Positions 1 through 8,576 of a stretch of 64,000 nt of DNA are shown piece after piece. The notes under the pieces are model-generated. The model did not search any database, was not told the origin of the DNA, and saw only the letters and a program-made list of their open reading frames with translations. Every line of letters begins with the position of its first letter. Position 1 is the stretch's first letter. Origin of the DNA: Microseira sp041929235 (GTDB lineage Bacteria > Cyanobacteriota > Cyanobacteriia > Cyanobacteriales > Aerosakkonemataceae). The position numbers and the translations under genes are program-made. The stretch spans positions 38,408-102,407 of the forward strand of contig NZ_JBHFNP010000349.1 in the NCBI RefSeq assembly GCF_041929235.1, written 5' to 3'.

Positions 1-170
1 ACCAAATCAGAGGCTACTTGAACCAGACGGCGAAGCCGATAATCAACTTTCCCAGGCATCAGCGTGTATTGATCGTCGCCCAGGTAGATAGACATGGCAG
101 TCCATTCGCCATAGGTTTCTACAACCCTATCTCTTGAAAGCGATTTATGCAAATTACTATTATAGTCCAT
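1..170 (-). CDS. Partial class I SAM-dependent methyltransferase, N-terminus only
   Basis: The frame reads leftwards from an ATG at 170 with no stop to the window edge (about 56 residues). The segment YGEWTAMSIYLGDDQYTL followed by DYRLRRLVQVASDLV resembles the N-terminal cap that precedes the SAM-binding motif in a group of cyanobacterial class I methyltransferases often found in polysaccharide clusters. The catalytic fold is outside the window, so the assignment rests on this cap alone. A purine-rich GGTGAAGAAA lies just before the ATG. It has the same orientation as the downstream exopolysaccharide genes but is separated from them by a MITE-containing gap. Confidence 0.6.
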   Translation of the reverse strand, partial: MDYNSNLHKSLSRDRVVETYGEWTAMSIYLGDDQYTLMPGKVDYRLRRLVQVASDL

Positions 171-782
171 TTTCTTCACCAGAGCATTATCTAAATTATT
201 TCATCCCATATATTATCTCAATCTTGTTAACCTTGCTTATTTCAAAATATTTTTTTTTTAATATACTGCATTGATTATTGTCAAAATACTTTCTTCATAA
301 TTAGAGTTATTATAATTTCACCTCCAGTGTTTCAACCCACATTCCGCACCCTGGGGTGTCACACAGCATAATTACCCATAAAACTCAATCTTTAAAGTTA
401 TAAATTATGCCTTTAAAACGGTTTTTATCCGTCAATTTACTGAAAAAAAGTATAATTTATAGCTTTAATTTTTGATAAAAATAAGTAAAAACCGATTGTG
501 ACGGTAGAGGGTGCGGAATGTGGGTTTCAATCAAGTTAGTTTTGTCTCCGCCTCATTATTATAATTCTTGCAAAAATAACTTTTTCTCTTTAGGGGCGAA
601 GTATTTGCGATCGGAGCTTTCGGTATCATCAGGGTTTTTCTACCCAAATGCTAATTCATCCGGCACGCTGCGGCAAAGCCCTTCGCGGATTTTTGCTTGC
701 ACCTAATAATTACGCTTGGACTATTTCAAACCATGCCCTCAGCAATCAAATTTCCACTAATGACTAATGATTGCAGTTGATT
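171..782. other. Intergenic region with a MITE and decayed repeats
   Basis: No gene is supported here. Positions 335-525 are a MITE (separate entry). Positions 590-660 contain GGGGCGAAGTATTTGCG and a partly matching TACCCAAATGCT, which look like a decayed copy of a palindromic intergenic repeat with GGGGCGAAG ends. A 62-codon frame at 518-706 starts inside the MITE and has no family features. Confidence 0.5.
335..525. mobile_element. 191-bp MITE with 18-bp perfect terminal inverted repeats and TTCA target duplication
   Basis: The left end ACCCACATTCCGCACCCT (335-352) is exactly the reverse complement of the right end (508-525). A second match, GTCACA/TGTGAC, lies just inside. TTCA occurs directly outside both ends (331-334 and 526-529), consistent with a 4-bp target duplication. 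Further inverted pairs inside (TAAAGTTATAAATTATG against ATAATTTATAGCTTTA, and CGGTTTTTA against TAAAAACCG) make nearly the whole element foldable. It has no coding capacity, so it must be moved in trans by an unidentified transposase. Confidence 0.8.
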
Positions 783-2555
783 TTAATTACTCTTGCAGCC
801 CTCCCACCAGCATGAATTATTATTAATAAATTCCATCAACGCATTGTATTTAGGCGAGCCGTTTTGCTCTACATATTCTAAAGCTCCCCAGCTTCCCCAT
901 TTACTCGGTTGACCTATATCCCCCAAGTGCATAAACAGCGTTCCTCCAGCTTTTTTCCAATCATTCAGTAATTGTTTATAAAGATCGTACATTTCCTTGC
1001 GTCTATTTATTTCTATAAAAAATTTTGTCAGTTTCTCGTTATTTTCTACTCCTCCAGCACCAGCAATATGCTGACCACCTTCATAAGCAACTAATTTAAG
1101 ACCTTTCTTTTTGGCTACATCTGCGTGATATATAAAATCATTATAAACATCTGGCAAGCTATCTTTAAATCCCCCAAGTAAATTCCCGTATTTTAATTGT
1201 TTGAATGCTTTCTCAAAACCACCATCCGGTTCATTTATCCACGACTCTACTGTGCTGGAATTTTCAGGCGCACCCAAATTTCCACTGAAATAGCCAGCTG
1301 TAGCGTAAGCATCAATACCGTGTTGATAACAAGGTTTATTACCTTCTGCTACCCAATATGAGCATTCTAATGCGTAATTTTCTAAACCTTTATATACTCT
1401 TTGAGTACTCATGACGCAGACTACTCGATTGCTTTGATTACCAAACACTTTTTTCCACAGATCGCACATTTGAGCAGTACGCATACCATACCATTGATAA
1501 AAAGCATCTGCTTTATCTTGCCCCCACCTAGCTTTCCCTTGTTCTAAAGCATAATGAGTTTGGGGAAATTGCCAATTCCAAACTTCATTAGAAAACTCTA
1601 CATAAACTTTTAGATTAGGAGCTAAAGTCTCTTTAATTGTCTGAGCAAACTTAGTTATATATTCATCATTAGCCTGGTGTGGCATATTGAACCACGGTTC
1701 AGCTTGGATTTTATTAGATAAAGCCACCATTATTTCTACCGGCACTCCTTTAGTTGCATAGGAAGCCGTTTCTATTCGAGGTCTGTCACGCCATTCTTTC
1801 TGGTTTGAATTATTTGTTCCCATCCATTCCATGAAGCGCAAGGATCTAAATTTTTTGATCTTTTCTATAAAAATAGGGTTAAATATTTCAGTTTTATAAT
1901 TCTTTTCATCCTCAGCCTTAACTGCTCTGATGTTACGGATATAATTCCCCGTCTTTTTGGGATCGGTAGAAGCAATGGTCAGGATTATACCGCCGCCTCC
2001 TTTTGAATCCACATCCAGCACATCCCTTCCAGGAGTTGAAGCAGCAAAATCTTTTTTGGCATCAAAACCATATTCAATCGTGCCTTCCCCATCATACAAA
2101 ACCACATATTTTCCAGAAGGATAACGATTGGGTATGTCCCTTAATAACAAAGTACTTACACGAGTATATTTAGGAGCCTCTTCAGGAGTTGGTAGAGACT
2201 TAACCCAGCCATTTTCATCTAGATTTAACAGATTATATTCCTGTGTATCCCATTCTCCATTACAGCCTGGAGATCCAGTCACGCATTGAGTAACCCATTG
2301 TCTAGAGGATTTGAAAGCATCCAGAAAGGGCAACTGAGTTGACCAGTCAGCAATACCATTAAGACCAATTCCTAAAGGGGAATTTAAATTAGAAATATTG
2401 CTGATTTTCGCCACAGCTATCTTATTGTTTGAATTAGTATTTTGGTTGAAAAATTTATTAAACCCTGTCGAAATTTGAAGCAAAATTACACTGATTAATA
2501 TTCCAACTAAAAAGGCTAATATTTTTGTTTTTTTAAACCAATTGAATATAGACAT
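783..2555 (-). CDS. Exported glycoside-hydrolase-like protein (GH-A clan TIM barrel)
   Basis: This 590-residue protein starts with a basic segment and one hydrophobic helix (about residues 12-30), so it is secreted or membrane-anchored. The C-terminal two thirds resemble a GH-A clan barrel. YVEFSNEVWNW places an Asn-Glu pair (E324) like the clan acid/base, and LVAYEGGQH places a second Glu (E492) like the nucleophile. The region between holds several Cys and aromatic residues. Proteins of this type are often annotated as cellulose-binding. It sits at the distal end of an exopolysaccharide gene run with Wzy, Wzx and GT4 proteins, so I infer trimming or release of the exported polymer. The substrate is unknown. 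The two catalytic Glu assignments are by motif only. Confidence 0.72.
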   Translation of the reverse strand: MSIFNWFKKTKILAFLVGILISVILLQISTGFNKFFNQNTNSNNKIAVAKISNISNLNSPLGIGLNGIADWSTQLPFLDAFKSSRQWVTQCVTGSPGCNGEWDTQEYNLLNLDENGWVKSLPTPEEAPKYTRVSTLLLRDIPNRYPSGKYVVLYDGEGTIEYGFDAKKDFAASTPGRDVLDVDSKGGGGIILTIASTDPKKTGNYIRNIRAVKAEDEKNYKTEIFNPIFIEKIKKFRSLRFMEWMGTNNSNQKEWRDRPRIETASYATKGVPVEIMVALSNKIQAEPWFNMPHQANDEYITKFAQTIKETLAPNLKVYVEFSNEVWNWQFPQTHYALEQGKARWGQDKADAFYQWYGMRTAQMCDLWKKVFGNQSNRVVCVMSTQRVYKGLENYALECSYWVAEGNKPCYQHGIDAYATAGYFSGNLGAPENSSTVESWINEPDGGFEKAFKQLKYGNLLGGFKDSLPDVYNDFIYHADVAKKKGLKLVAYEGGQHIAGAGGVENNEKLTKFFIEINRRKEMYDLYKQLLNDWKKAGGTLFMHLGDIGQPSKWGSWGALEYVEQNGSPKYNALMEFINNNSCWWEGCKSN

Positions 2556-2606
2556 AGATTTAACTACCTTGGCAGTTATAGGTTGACCTCAAGTCAGTCA
2601 ATTAGA

Positions 2607-4007
2607 CTAGTTTGGTCTTGCTTGAGCCAGGGAACGCCTGGATGGAGATAAGCGCGTTCCCCTAACCTGATTGGTTCTTGCCTCTTTCAGCACCAGCCCT
2701 GATATTGCCCCACTGATAAGCGCAAACACCGGGTTAGTCATGGCATTGATGATACAGTCGAGCATGTACAAAATCAAGGCCACCGCCAGCACAGCTGCGG
2801 GTGCTACTTTGGGGTGAAACCAAGTACTAGCGGGATAGCGTAATATAAACAAGCTCGCAGGAGGTAGTAACATGGATGCTGTTATGCTAACCAGCCCGAC
2901 CACACCGTTGACACCAAACACAATAATCCACAAGCTGTCGGTAACTGATTTATCTACCAAATCTCCTTTCCAGTCCCGTGTCCAAACACGGTTGCGTCCG
3001 AATCCTCCCCAGCCAAAAATTATCCTCTGCCTTGCCCTCTCTGACAGGGGTATTTCCTGATCGAGTCTAAACTTTAACGATTCGGCTCGTTCTTCATTAG
3101 TTATCTTGACCGCCATGTCATAAATTTGCTCGCCAGAAACAGTTCCGGTTACTCCTTGGTACAGGTAAAGTGACATGCCTAATATTAGAAGCAACACCGG
3201 AATGGCGGTACGCAACCAACTGGAAGAAAATAGCAGGACGATCCCTAATACCAGCAAAATGTACGCACCAGAGGATTTGCACAAGACAAAGGTGATTAGC
3301 ATAACAATTACCAGCCTTTGGATTGGTATGTTCCAGACATGCTTGATGGTTCCACTTTTCCAAAGCCAAATCCCAGTCAGTGTTGCAGCCATCATCCACG
3401 CGGCCACCATAAGACCGTGGTTCATAAACACCATCGGCCTAAATCCCCCTGCACGCATTGATTGAATAAAGTACTCCACTCCACCAGGGTAGTAGCCGTA
3501 AATCGTTAGGTGCAGTTGCGGGCTGAGGCGTACTTCATATATGCACAGAGGAACATAGGCTAGCCCGCCGATGAAAACACCAATTGCTAGCTGGCGCAGC
3601 CCCGCCAGATTAGCAAGATATATCCGCCCCAGAAAATAGGGCACTCCCCAGGTCATAGTTTGATCGAGAACAGCGGAAAATCCATTGTACAAACCCAGGT
3701 CGTTAGCGATCGATGAAGGCAACGGGCATAGGCACCAACTTAGCATCGGCAGGTCAAGCCAACCGAATTTAAACGAAGTAATCCGTCCCGCATCGTATAT
3801 CACGGTTGCCAACAAAATGCCGTAACAAGTTGCGTTCATCTTGGTGATGTCTGGGATGCCCGGTAAGGTATAGTTGATTACTGGGAGAAACAGCCATGCC
3901 GCGATAAAACTCACAATTACTGCCCGCTGAGGCGGAAACCGTTGGAACAAATAAAGAACGGTTGGAATCCAGGCAATTACAACGAGTAAAGCTATGGGAC
4001 TATACAT
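2607..4007 (-). CDS. O-antigen polymerase/ligase-like membrane protein (Wzy type)
   Basis: The 466-residue protein is almost entirely hydrophobic, with ten or more predicted membrane spans. A larger hydrophilic stretch around residues 290-340 (MAVKITNEERAESLKFRLDQ) would be a periplasmic loop. This is the topology of Wzy/WaaL family polysaccharide polymerases, which show little sequence conservation. The neighbouring flippase, methyltransferase, GT4 and BY-kinase/co-polymerase genes support a Wzx/Wzy-dependent export system, with this protein polymerising lipid-linked repeat units on the outer face of the inner membrane. The tail is basic (LSPSRRSLAQARPN). Polymerase versus ligase cannot be decided from sequence. 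Confidence 0.75.
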   Translation of the reverse strand: MYSPIALLVVIAWIPTVLYLFQRFPPQRAVIVSFIAAWLFLPVINYTLPGIPDITKMNATCYGILLATVIYDAGRITSFKFGWLDLPMLSWCLCPLPSSIANDLGLYNGFSAVLDQTMTWGVPYFLGRIYLANLAGLRQLAIGVFIGGLAYVPLCIYEVRLSPQLHLTIYGYYPGGVEYFIQSMRAGGFRPMVFMNHGLMVAAWMMAATLTGIWLWKSGTIKHVWNIPIQRLVIVMLITFVLCKSSGAYILLVLGIVLLFSSSWLRTAIPVLLLILGMSLYLYQGVTGTVSGEQIYDMAVKITNEERAESLKFRLDQEIPLSERARQRIIFGWGGFGRNRVWTRDWKGDLVDKSVTDSLWIIVFGVNGVVGLVSITASMLLPPASLFILRYPASTWFHPKVAPAAVLAVALILYMLDCIINAMTNPVFALISGAISGLVLKEARTNQVRGTRLSPSRRSLAQARPN

Positions 4008-4153
4008 AGGTATGGGCTTCGTTTGGCACGACCTTAAAAACTAAGTTAACTGAATGAGTAATCTTTTTCATCAAAGCTTAAACATTTTTAAAAGCCACCT
4101 ACCCTGCCTTGTCTAGTTTTGATATTTTGGGAATATGAGCGTTTAATTAAGTT

Positions 4154-5149
4154 TTATGCTTTGTATAAGTAGAAACCTGCTGCATCACCATCTTTCTCCT
4201 TGTTTAGTTGCTTAGCCATAGAATTAAAGTCATCAATTTGTTCTTTTGAAAACATAGATTTATCGGGATTTACAGCATAAGATGCACTCTCCGTTATGGC
4301 TATATTTCCAAGAATCTGTTCGCTGCCCCAAAACTGAAAAGCGTGCGAGTCAAATACGATATCCGCAATTTTAAACCCAGCTTTATTTGCCAATATTTCC
4401 ATACTTTTAGTCGTATGTAAAAAAAAGTGCCGCGGCGCATCAATTTGAACCCAATTAACGCCATATTTTCGCCAAGCAAAAGAAGAAGCTACAGGAATTC
4501 TAATTAAAACATATCTATTTTTATTCACAATACGATATAATTCTTTTAACACAGATAAAGGCTGGGGCATATGTTCAAAAGCATGGTTCAACATAATAAA
4601 GTCAAACGAACCTTCTATCTCGTGTAAGTACTTCTTAAGAACCTTAACACCGTTTTCATAAAAAATATCACTTTTGATAAAGGGATCGACACCTGTAAGG
4701 TTAGTAAATCCATCCGAGCGCATCTGGAGTAGAAGGTTTCCAGAACCACAACCTACGTCTAAAATTTCTGATTCTAGCGGTAATTGTAATTTTCTGAACC
4801 ATTCGTAATAATCCGCCATGGGTGTTTTATATATTTTTATTAGGATTTTTGAAAGCAAAATCCCGATTTCTTTATTTCCATAAATAAGATATTTCATCCT
4901 CTGACGCTTGAGAAATGACTCTATGGAGTTTACCTTTGAATCTGATGTAATTTCTTGAAAAGAGTAAAAATTATCCGGGTAGTATTTTGACAGAGCTTCC
5001 GGTATTTCTTTAATTTGTATGCATCCACATTCGGCACATTCAAAATATTCAAATTCATCTCTGAATCCAAACATCATTTCTTTGACAACATAAGTTTTAT
5101 TGCCATTTTTATTTTTACAAATTGCACAAACATTCATTTCAGCCTCCAT
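4154..5149 (-). CDS. Class I SAM-dependent methyltransferase with N-terminal zinc-ribbon-like knuckle
   Basis: The 331-residue protein begins with two Cys pairs (CAICKN near residue 7 and CAECGC near residue 38), a zinc-knuckle arrangement seen in sugar C-methyltransferases and related Methyltransf_23 proteins. The SAM motif I is ILDVGCGSGNLL, followed by an acidic GVDPF strand end and FDFIMLNHAFEHMPQP as the motif around the active site. Family knowledge suggests methylation of a nucleotide sugar or a polysaccharide terminus. Its place between the Wzx-like and Wzy-like genes supports exopolysaccharide modification. The start follows a purine stretch (GGAGGCTGAA) immediately upstream or slightly internal, so M5 is also possible. 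Confidence 0.8.
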   Translation of the reverse strand: MEAEMNVCAICKNKNGNKTYVVKEMMFGFRDEFEYFECAECGCIQIKEIPEALSKYYPDNFYSFQEITSDSKVNSIESFLKRQRMKYLIYGNKEIGILLSKILIKIYKTPMADYYEWFRKLQLPLESEILDVGCGSGNLLLQMRSDGFTNLTGVDPFIKSDIFYENGVKVLKKYLHEIEGSFDFIMLNHAFEHMPQPLSVLKELYRIVNKNRYVLIRIPVASSFAWRKYGVNWVQIDAPRHFFLHTTKSMEILANKAGFKIADIVFDSHAFQFWGSEQILGNIAITESASYAVNPDKSMFSKEQIDDFNSMAKQLNKEKDGDAAGFYLYKA

Positions 5150-5530
5150 CCAGATTACATGGTTTTATTTTTTAATAATATTTTTTCATAGTCTTTTAGA
5201 CATTCTCTCAACACCGCCTACGCACTTTCGTTAATATCTCCACCATTTTTTGGCAATTTGTTCGTTTTTTATATATAAATCAGATTTAAATATATTATAT
5301 TTAATATCCTTTCCGCTAGCATCGGTTGTGTAAAATTCCGTTCTTGCTCCCTCTCCCTGATGGGAAAGGGGCATCTGGTGTTAGCACAGCGGCAAGTAGT
5401 GCGGGTGATACGCTACCGATACAAGCGGACATGATATTAATCAAAAAATTAGTCTTTTCCCAGCCATTTTTATGCTCGCTAATTGAGAGGTTTTTGTTCA
5501 TGCTAGTACCTTTATATATATTTTTCCGAC
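5150..5530. other. Intergenic region with AT-rich leader and short repeat
   Basis: This AT-rich interval separates the methyltransferase and flippase genes. It includes a fragment with CCCTCTCCCTGATGGG, a sequence style common in cyanobacterial intergenic repeats. The only coding possibility is a short minus-strand frame at 5316-5501, listed separately with low confidence. Confidence 0.4.
5316..5501 (-). CDS. Possible small peptide with one hydrophobic segment
   Basis: A 61-codon frame starts at ATG 5499-5501, preceded by AAAGGTACTAGC, an acceptable ribosome-binding site with suitable spacing. The product begins MNKNLSISEHKNGWEKT, followed by a hydrophobic stretch (FLINIMSACIGSVSPALLAA). The C-terminal third comes from a C-rich repeat (SGRGSK) and looks non-genic. 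I do not recognise a family. It may be a real small membrane peptide extended by repeat insertion, or chance. Confidence 0.25.
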   Translation of the reverse strand: MNKNLSISEHKNGWEKTNFLINIMSACIGSVSPALLAAVLTPDAPFPSGRGSKNGILHNRC

Positions 5531-6877
5531 TCATTGAATAAGTATTTGGTTTATAGGAAGCCCCCAACCTAAAATGTATCGCACTAGCACCACAGAGCTT
5601 AGTAATAGCAAAAACAGCACAGTTGCCACAATATCCTGTCCCAAACAAATCAGCCCTTCACGCCAAAGACCGTACATGTTTACCGCGTACAGAGGCAGAT
5701 CGTAAAACGCGATTACGAACATAGCCCCAACTAGTTTAAATTGGGAAAATGCAACAGGTAAACCAATAGCAATAGTCATAAAAGCCAACAGGGATCCTGG
5801 AGGATTATAGCGAGCGTTTCCCAGAGCTAAAAGCGCGGGAAAGGTTGTAAAATAAAGCGAGGTATGCCATATCCCCAGAGCAATAATCGGCACCATCCAA
5901 CCCGCCTCGTGGTAATTGCTTTTATACAATATAAAAACCAGGCGATCGCCAAAGCCGATCAGCAACGACAAGCCTGCGGCTAAAGCGACAAGCATAAGTC
6001 TGCGGCTCTTGATAATTTTGGCTCGAAACGTTTCGCGAGGCAAGTCAGCAAGCTTGGCAAAAGATGGAAAAATCACTTTGTTACTGAGAGCTAAAATGAC
6101 TTGGCGCGGTATGTCGGCAAGGGTAAAAGCAATGCCGTAAATCCCCAGCATTTCAAGCGAGATTAATTTGCCTAAAATCATCCTATCCGATTGGGAAACG
6201 AAAAAATATAGAGCTGTTGAAACGAATATCCACTTCCCAAACGAAAAAATACTTTTGACTGCATCTCGCTCCCAGGCAAAGCGGTTAGGTTGTTCTGGAA
6301 ATAAACGATGGCTCCAAACCATTTGAACCAATGCCGATGCAAAACCCCCGGTTACCATAGCCCAGACTGTAGGATTGTAATAAGCGCAGACAATCGTTAC
6401 AGCCATCGACGTAATTTGTCCCGCTAACTCATAAATTGCCAATTTACCAATCGCCACTTCGCGGTTGAGGGTAAACAAGGCAGTAGAGTTGAATCCAGAG
6501 ATAATTGCGTTCAAACCAACTACCGGCAGCAACAACAACAGCCTGGGTTCATTGTAGAATTGGGCAGCAGGCTCAGCAAGCAAAAGGCTACCAACCCAGA
6601 GACAAACGCCGCGAACCACCTGTATTGTCCAAGCCGTGTTGAGAAAAGCTGGGTCATCCCCGCGCTTATTCTGAATGATGCTCGGACCGATGCCAACATC
6701 TGAGAACAGGTGCAGCCCGGTGATGAAAACATAAACTAAGTTTATCAGGCCGTATGCTTCTGGCAAGAGCAGGCGAGTCAGGATCAAGTTACTGCCAAGT
6801 CGCAGCATCATACTCATCCCGTAGGCAGCAAATGTCCAAACTGCCCCGCGAATAGCAAGCGCTTTAATTGATGACAC
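5531..6877 (-). CDS. Polysaccharide flippase (Wzx-like, MOP superfamily)
   Basis: This protein of about 448 residues has some twelve hydrophobic segments. Its N-terminus, with RGAVWTFAAYGMSMMLRLG and LTRLLLPEAYGLINLV, is typical of Polysacc_synt family O-antigen and exopolysaccharide flippases, including the conserved FSDVGIGPSIIQ segment. It would move undecaprenyl-linked repeat units across the inner membrane. I place the start at the GTG at 6877 because GGAGATCGGATC precedes it. The longest frame begins at a TTG at 6904 with no ribosome-binding site. The gene lies 64 bp downstream of the GT4 gene in the same direction, consistent with an operon. Confidence 0.85.
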   Translation of the reverse strand: MSSIKALAIRGAVWTFAAYGMSMMLRLGSNLILTRLLLPEAYGLINLVYVFITGLHLFSDVGIGPSIIQNKRGDDPAFLNTAWTIQVVRGVCLWVGSLLLAEPAAQFYNEPRLLLLLPVVGLNAIISGFNSTALFTLNREVAIGKLAIYELAGQITSMAVTIVCAYYNPTVWAMVTGGFASALVQMVWSHRLFPEQPNRFAWERDAVKSIFSFGKWIFVSTALYFFVSQSDRMILGKLISLEMLGIYGIAFTLADIPRQVILALSNKVIFPSFAKLADLPRETFRAKIIKSRRLMLVALAAGLSLLIGFGDRLVFILYKSNYHEAGWMVPIIALGIWHTSLYFTTFPALLALGNARYNPPGSLLAFMTIAIGLPVAFSQFKLVGAMFVIAFYDLPLYAVNMYGLWREGLICLGQDIVATVLFLLLLSSVVLVRYILGWGLPINQILIQ

Positions 6878-6941
6878 GATCCGATCTCCGAGTGGGGAAA
6901 CCAAACTTGTGGGGGAGCAATGTATTTTTACGCATCAGTAC

Positions 6942-8210
6942 TCAGTTAATGCTATTAGGGTAGATGTTGGCATATATAACGCTTTGTGAGTCATCAAGTG
7001 GGGACTTTTCGATATTAGAGCAAAACAAAGCTGCCAATTTGCTTGCTTCCTTCGCGGCGTCGTGCTGCAATCGGACACGATCTGCACCAGCGCGACCCAT
7101 CTGTTCTAGCTTTTCCACAGGGGACTGCAATGCGACGCGCATCACCTCAGTTAAGGCTTCAACCGATCCACCTGGCACTAGCCAACCGCAGACATTCGGT
7201 TCTACCAGTTCGGGAATTGCCGCAACGTAGGTGCTGATGACTGGTCGCCCTAATGCTAGCGCTTCCATCACCACTAATGGCAACCCTTCGGCAAAACTGG
7301 GCAAAACCATTGCCCGCGCCGCTAGAATCTGTTGCTGAACTTCAGAGTTACTTGCCCAACCAGTAATTTCGACCTGGTCTTGAATACCCAGTTGTGAAAT
7401 TAAAGTTTCAATTTCAGGTCGCAAGGGGCCATCGCCTACCAAGATTAGCTTAAATTGCAAACCTTCGGCGGCTAACCCACCAGCTGCTTCGACCAAGAGC
7501 AAGTGACCCTTCTGTTCGCTCAGTCTACCAATGCAGGCTAAGCGCGGCGTCTCTGTTACGGGGGTATGGGTTTGAGACAAAAATATCTCGTCTACACCAC
7601 AATGAACGACGTGGATTTTTGACCAATGCTGGCGATCGCACCACCTTAACACCTGGCTTTTACCAAAAGAGCTTACCGCCACCACAAACGCCGCTCGCTT
7701 AATCTTTTCTCCTAAATACAGCGCTTTTGGTTCGTCAAACTCTTCCGGTCCGTGTACCGTAAAGCTGTAGGTTGGCCCGCCTAGCACGCGACACAACATT
7801 GCTACCGTCGTCGAATTGGTTCCAAAATGAGCGTGAACGTGTTTTATGCTCAACTTTGAACACCAACCCAGCACCACGCAAGCTTCAGCCAGGTAGGCAA
7901 AATGATCCAAAATGTTACCTTCTGACCGCTTGCTGGTTTGTAGCATTAACCACAAAGCCTTTAACAACGAAACAGGTCGAGTTAAAGCCGTCAAGACCAG
8001 ATTAACCAGTAAGCCTGGAATCCCTACTCCCAGAACGACTCGCGTTTTTTCCAATTCGAGTTTGTCGGCTTCATCCACCAGTTCCGAGCCGCACGAGCGC
8101 AGGGCAAACCTTACAATTTGAAGGCCGCAAGCTTCCAGACCGGCAATTTCTCGCCGAATAAAGCTATGGCTGACCTTGGGATACTGATTAACCAGATAAG
8201 CTATAATCAT
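6942..8210 (-). CDS. Glycosyltransferase family 4 (GT-B fold)
   Basis: The product begins MIIAYLVNQYPKVSHSFIRRE, the donor-independent N-terminal strand of many GT4 enzymes. It contains a VHAHFGTNSTTVA segment, then HCGVDEIF, a C-terminal Rossmann half starting ACIGRLSEQKGH, and the nucleotide-sugar E-x7-E element EGLPLVVMEALALGRPVI. It likely adds a hexose to the lipid-linked repeat unit of the nearby polysaccharide. The frame opens six codons earlier at 8228, but alignment with the family start favours ATG 8210. Neither start has a strong ribosome-binding site. The last 20 residues after the final helix are poorly conserved. Confidence 0.85.
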   Translation of the reverse strand: MIIAYLVNQYPKVSHSFIRREIAGLEACGLQIVRFALRSCGSELVDEADKLELEKTRVVLGVGIPGLLVNLVLTALTRPVSLLKALWLMLQTSKRSEGNILDHFAYLAEACVVLGWCSKLSIKHVHAHFGTNSTTVAMLCRVLGGPTYSFTVHGPEEFDEPKALYLGEKIKRAAFVVAVSSFGKSQVLRWCDRQHWSKIHVVHCGVDEIFLSQTHTPVTETPRLACIGRLSEQKGHLLLVEAAGGLAAEGLQFKLILVGDGPLRPEIETLISQLGIQDQVEITGWASNSEVQQQILAARAMVLPSFAEGLPLVVMEALALGRPVISTYVAAIPELVEPNVCGWLVPGGSVEALTEVMRVALQSPVEKLEQMGRAGADRVRLQHDAAKEASKLAALFCSNIEKSPLDDSQSVIYANIYPNSIN

Positions 8211-8576
8211 CAGCCAAATTAGAGGCATGTCACAGCCAAATTATAGGCAAGCGACAGCCAGAGGATTTTATTTTTCAGCGAACTTTATAATTATACTAGG
8301 ATCTAAGGCGCGATCGTTCTGCACTAGCGAGCTTTTCTTCATTTTCATACCACAGGGAGAATGGGAGCGATCCCTGTCACTTTTTTTACCCGAGCTCAAA
8401 AGTGACAATATAAAGATATTCTCGTTTTTCCCCAAAGGAAAAGCCACCCACAATCTTCCTAACCTATACTCGATGTGAGTCGGTCAAGCCGAATCAGAGT
8501 CAAGACATAATTGTATAGTGACGGTCGATTGAGTCAGTGGCAGACTGAGTAAGCAAATCTGCGTAGAAATTGACAA
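8211..8576. promoter_or_regulatory. Divergent intergenic region with nested inverted repeats
   Basis: This interval lies between the minus-strand GT4 gene and the plus-strand co-polymerase gene and should contain both promoters. A 9-bp perfect inverted repeat GTCACTTTT/AAAAGTGAC occupies 8376-8406. Just before it, CAGGGA and TCCCTG pair across 12 bp. These could form a terminator-like or operator structure. I see no unambiguous -35/-10 pair. Confidence 0.4.

Noticed and set aside
518..706. 62-codon frame
   Set aside because: Starts inside the MITE and has no family features or ribosome-binding site.
5502..5648. N-terminal extension of the small minus-strand frame
   Set aside because: Overlaps the flippase 3-prime end in another frame; the internal ATG with a ribosome-binding site is preferred.
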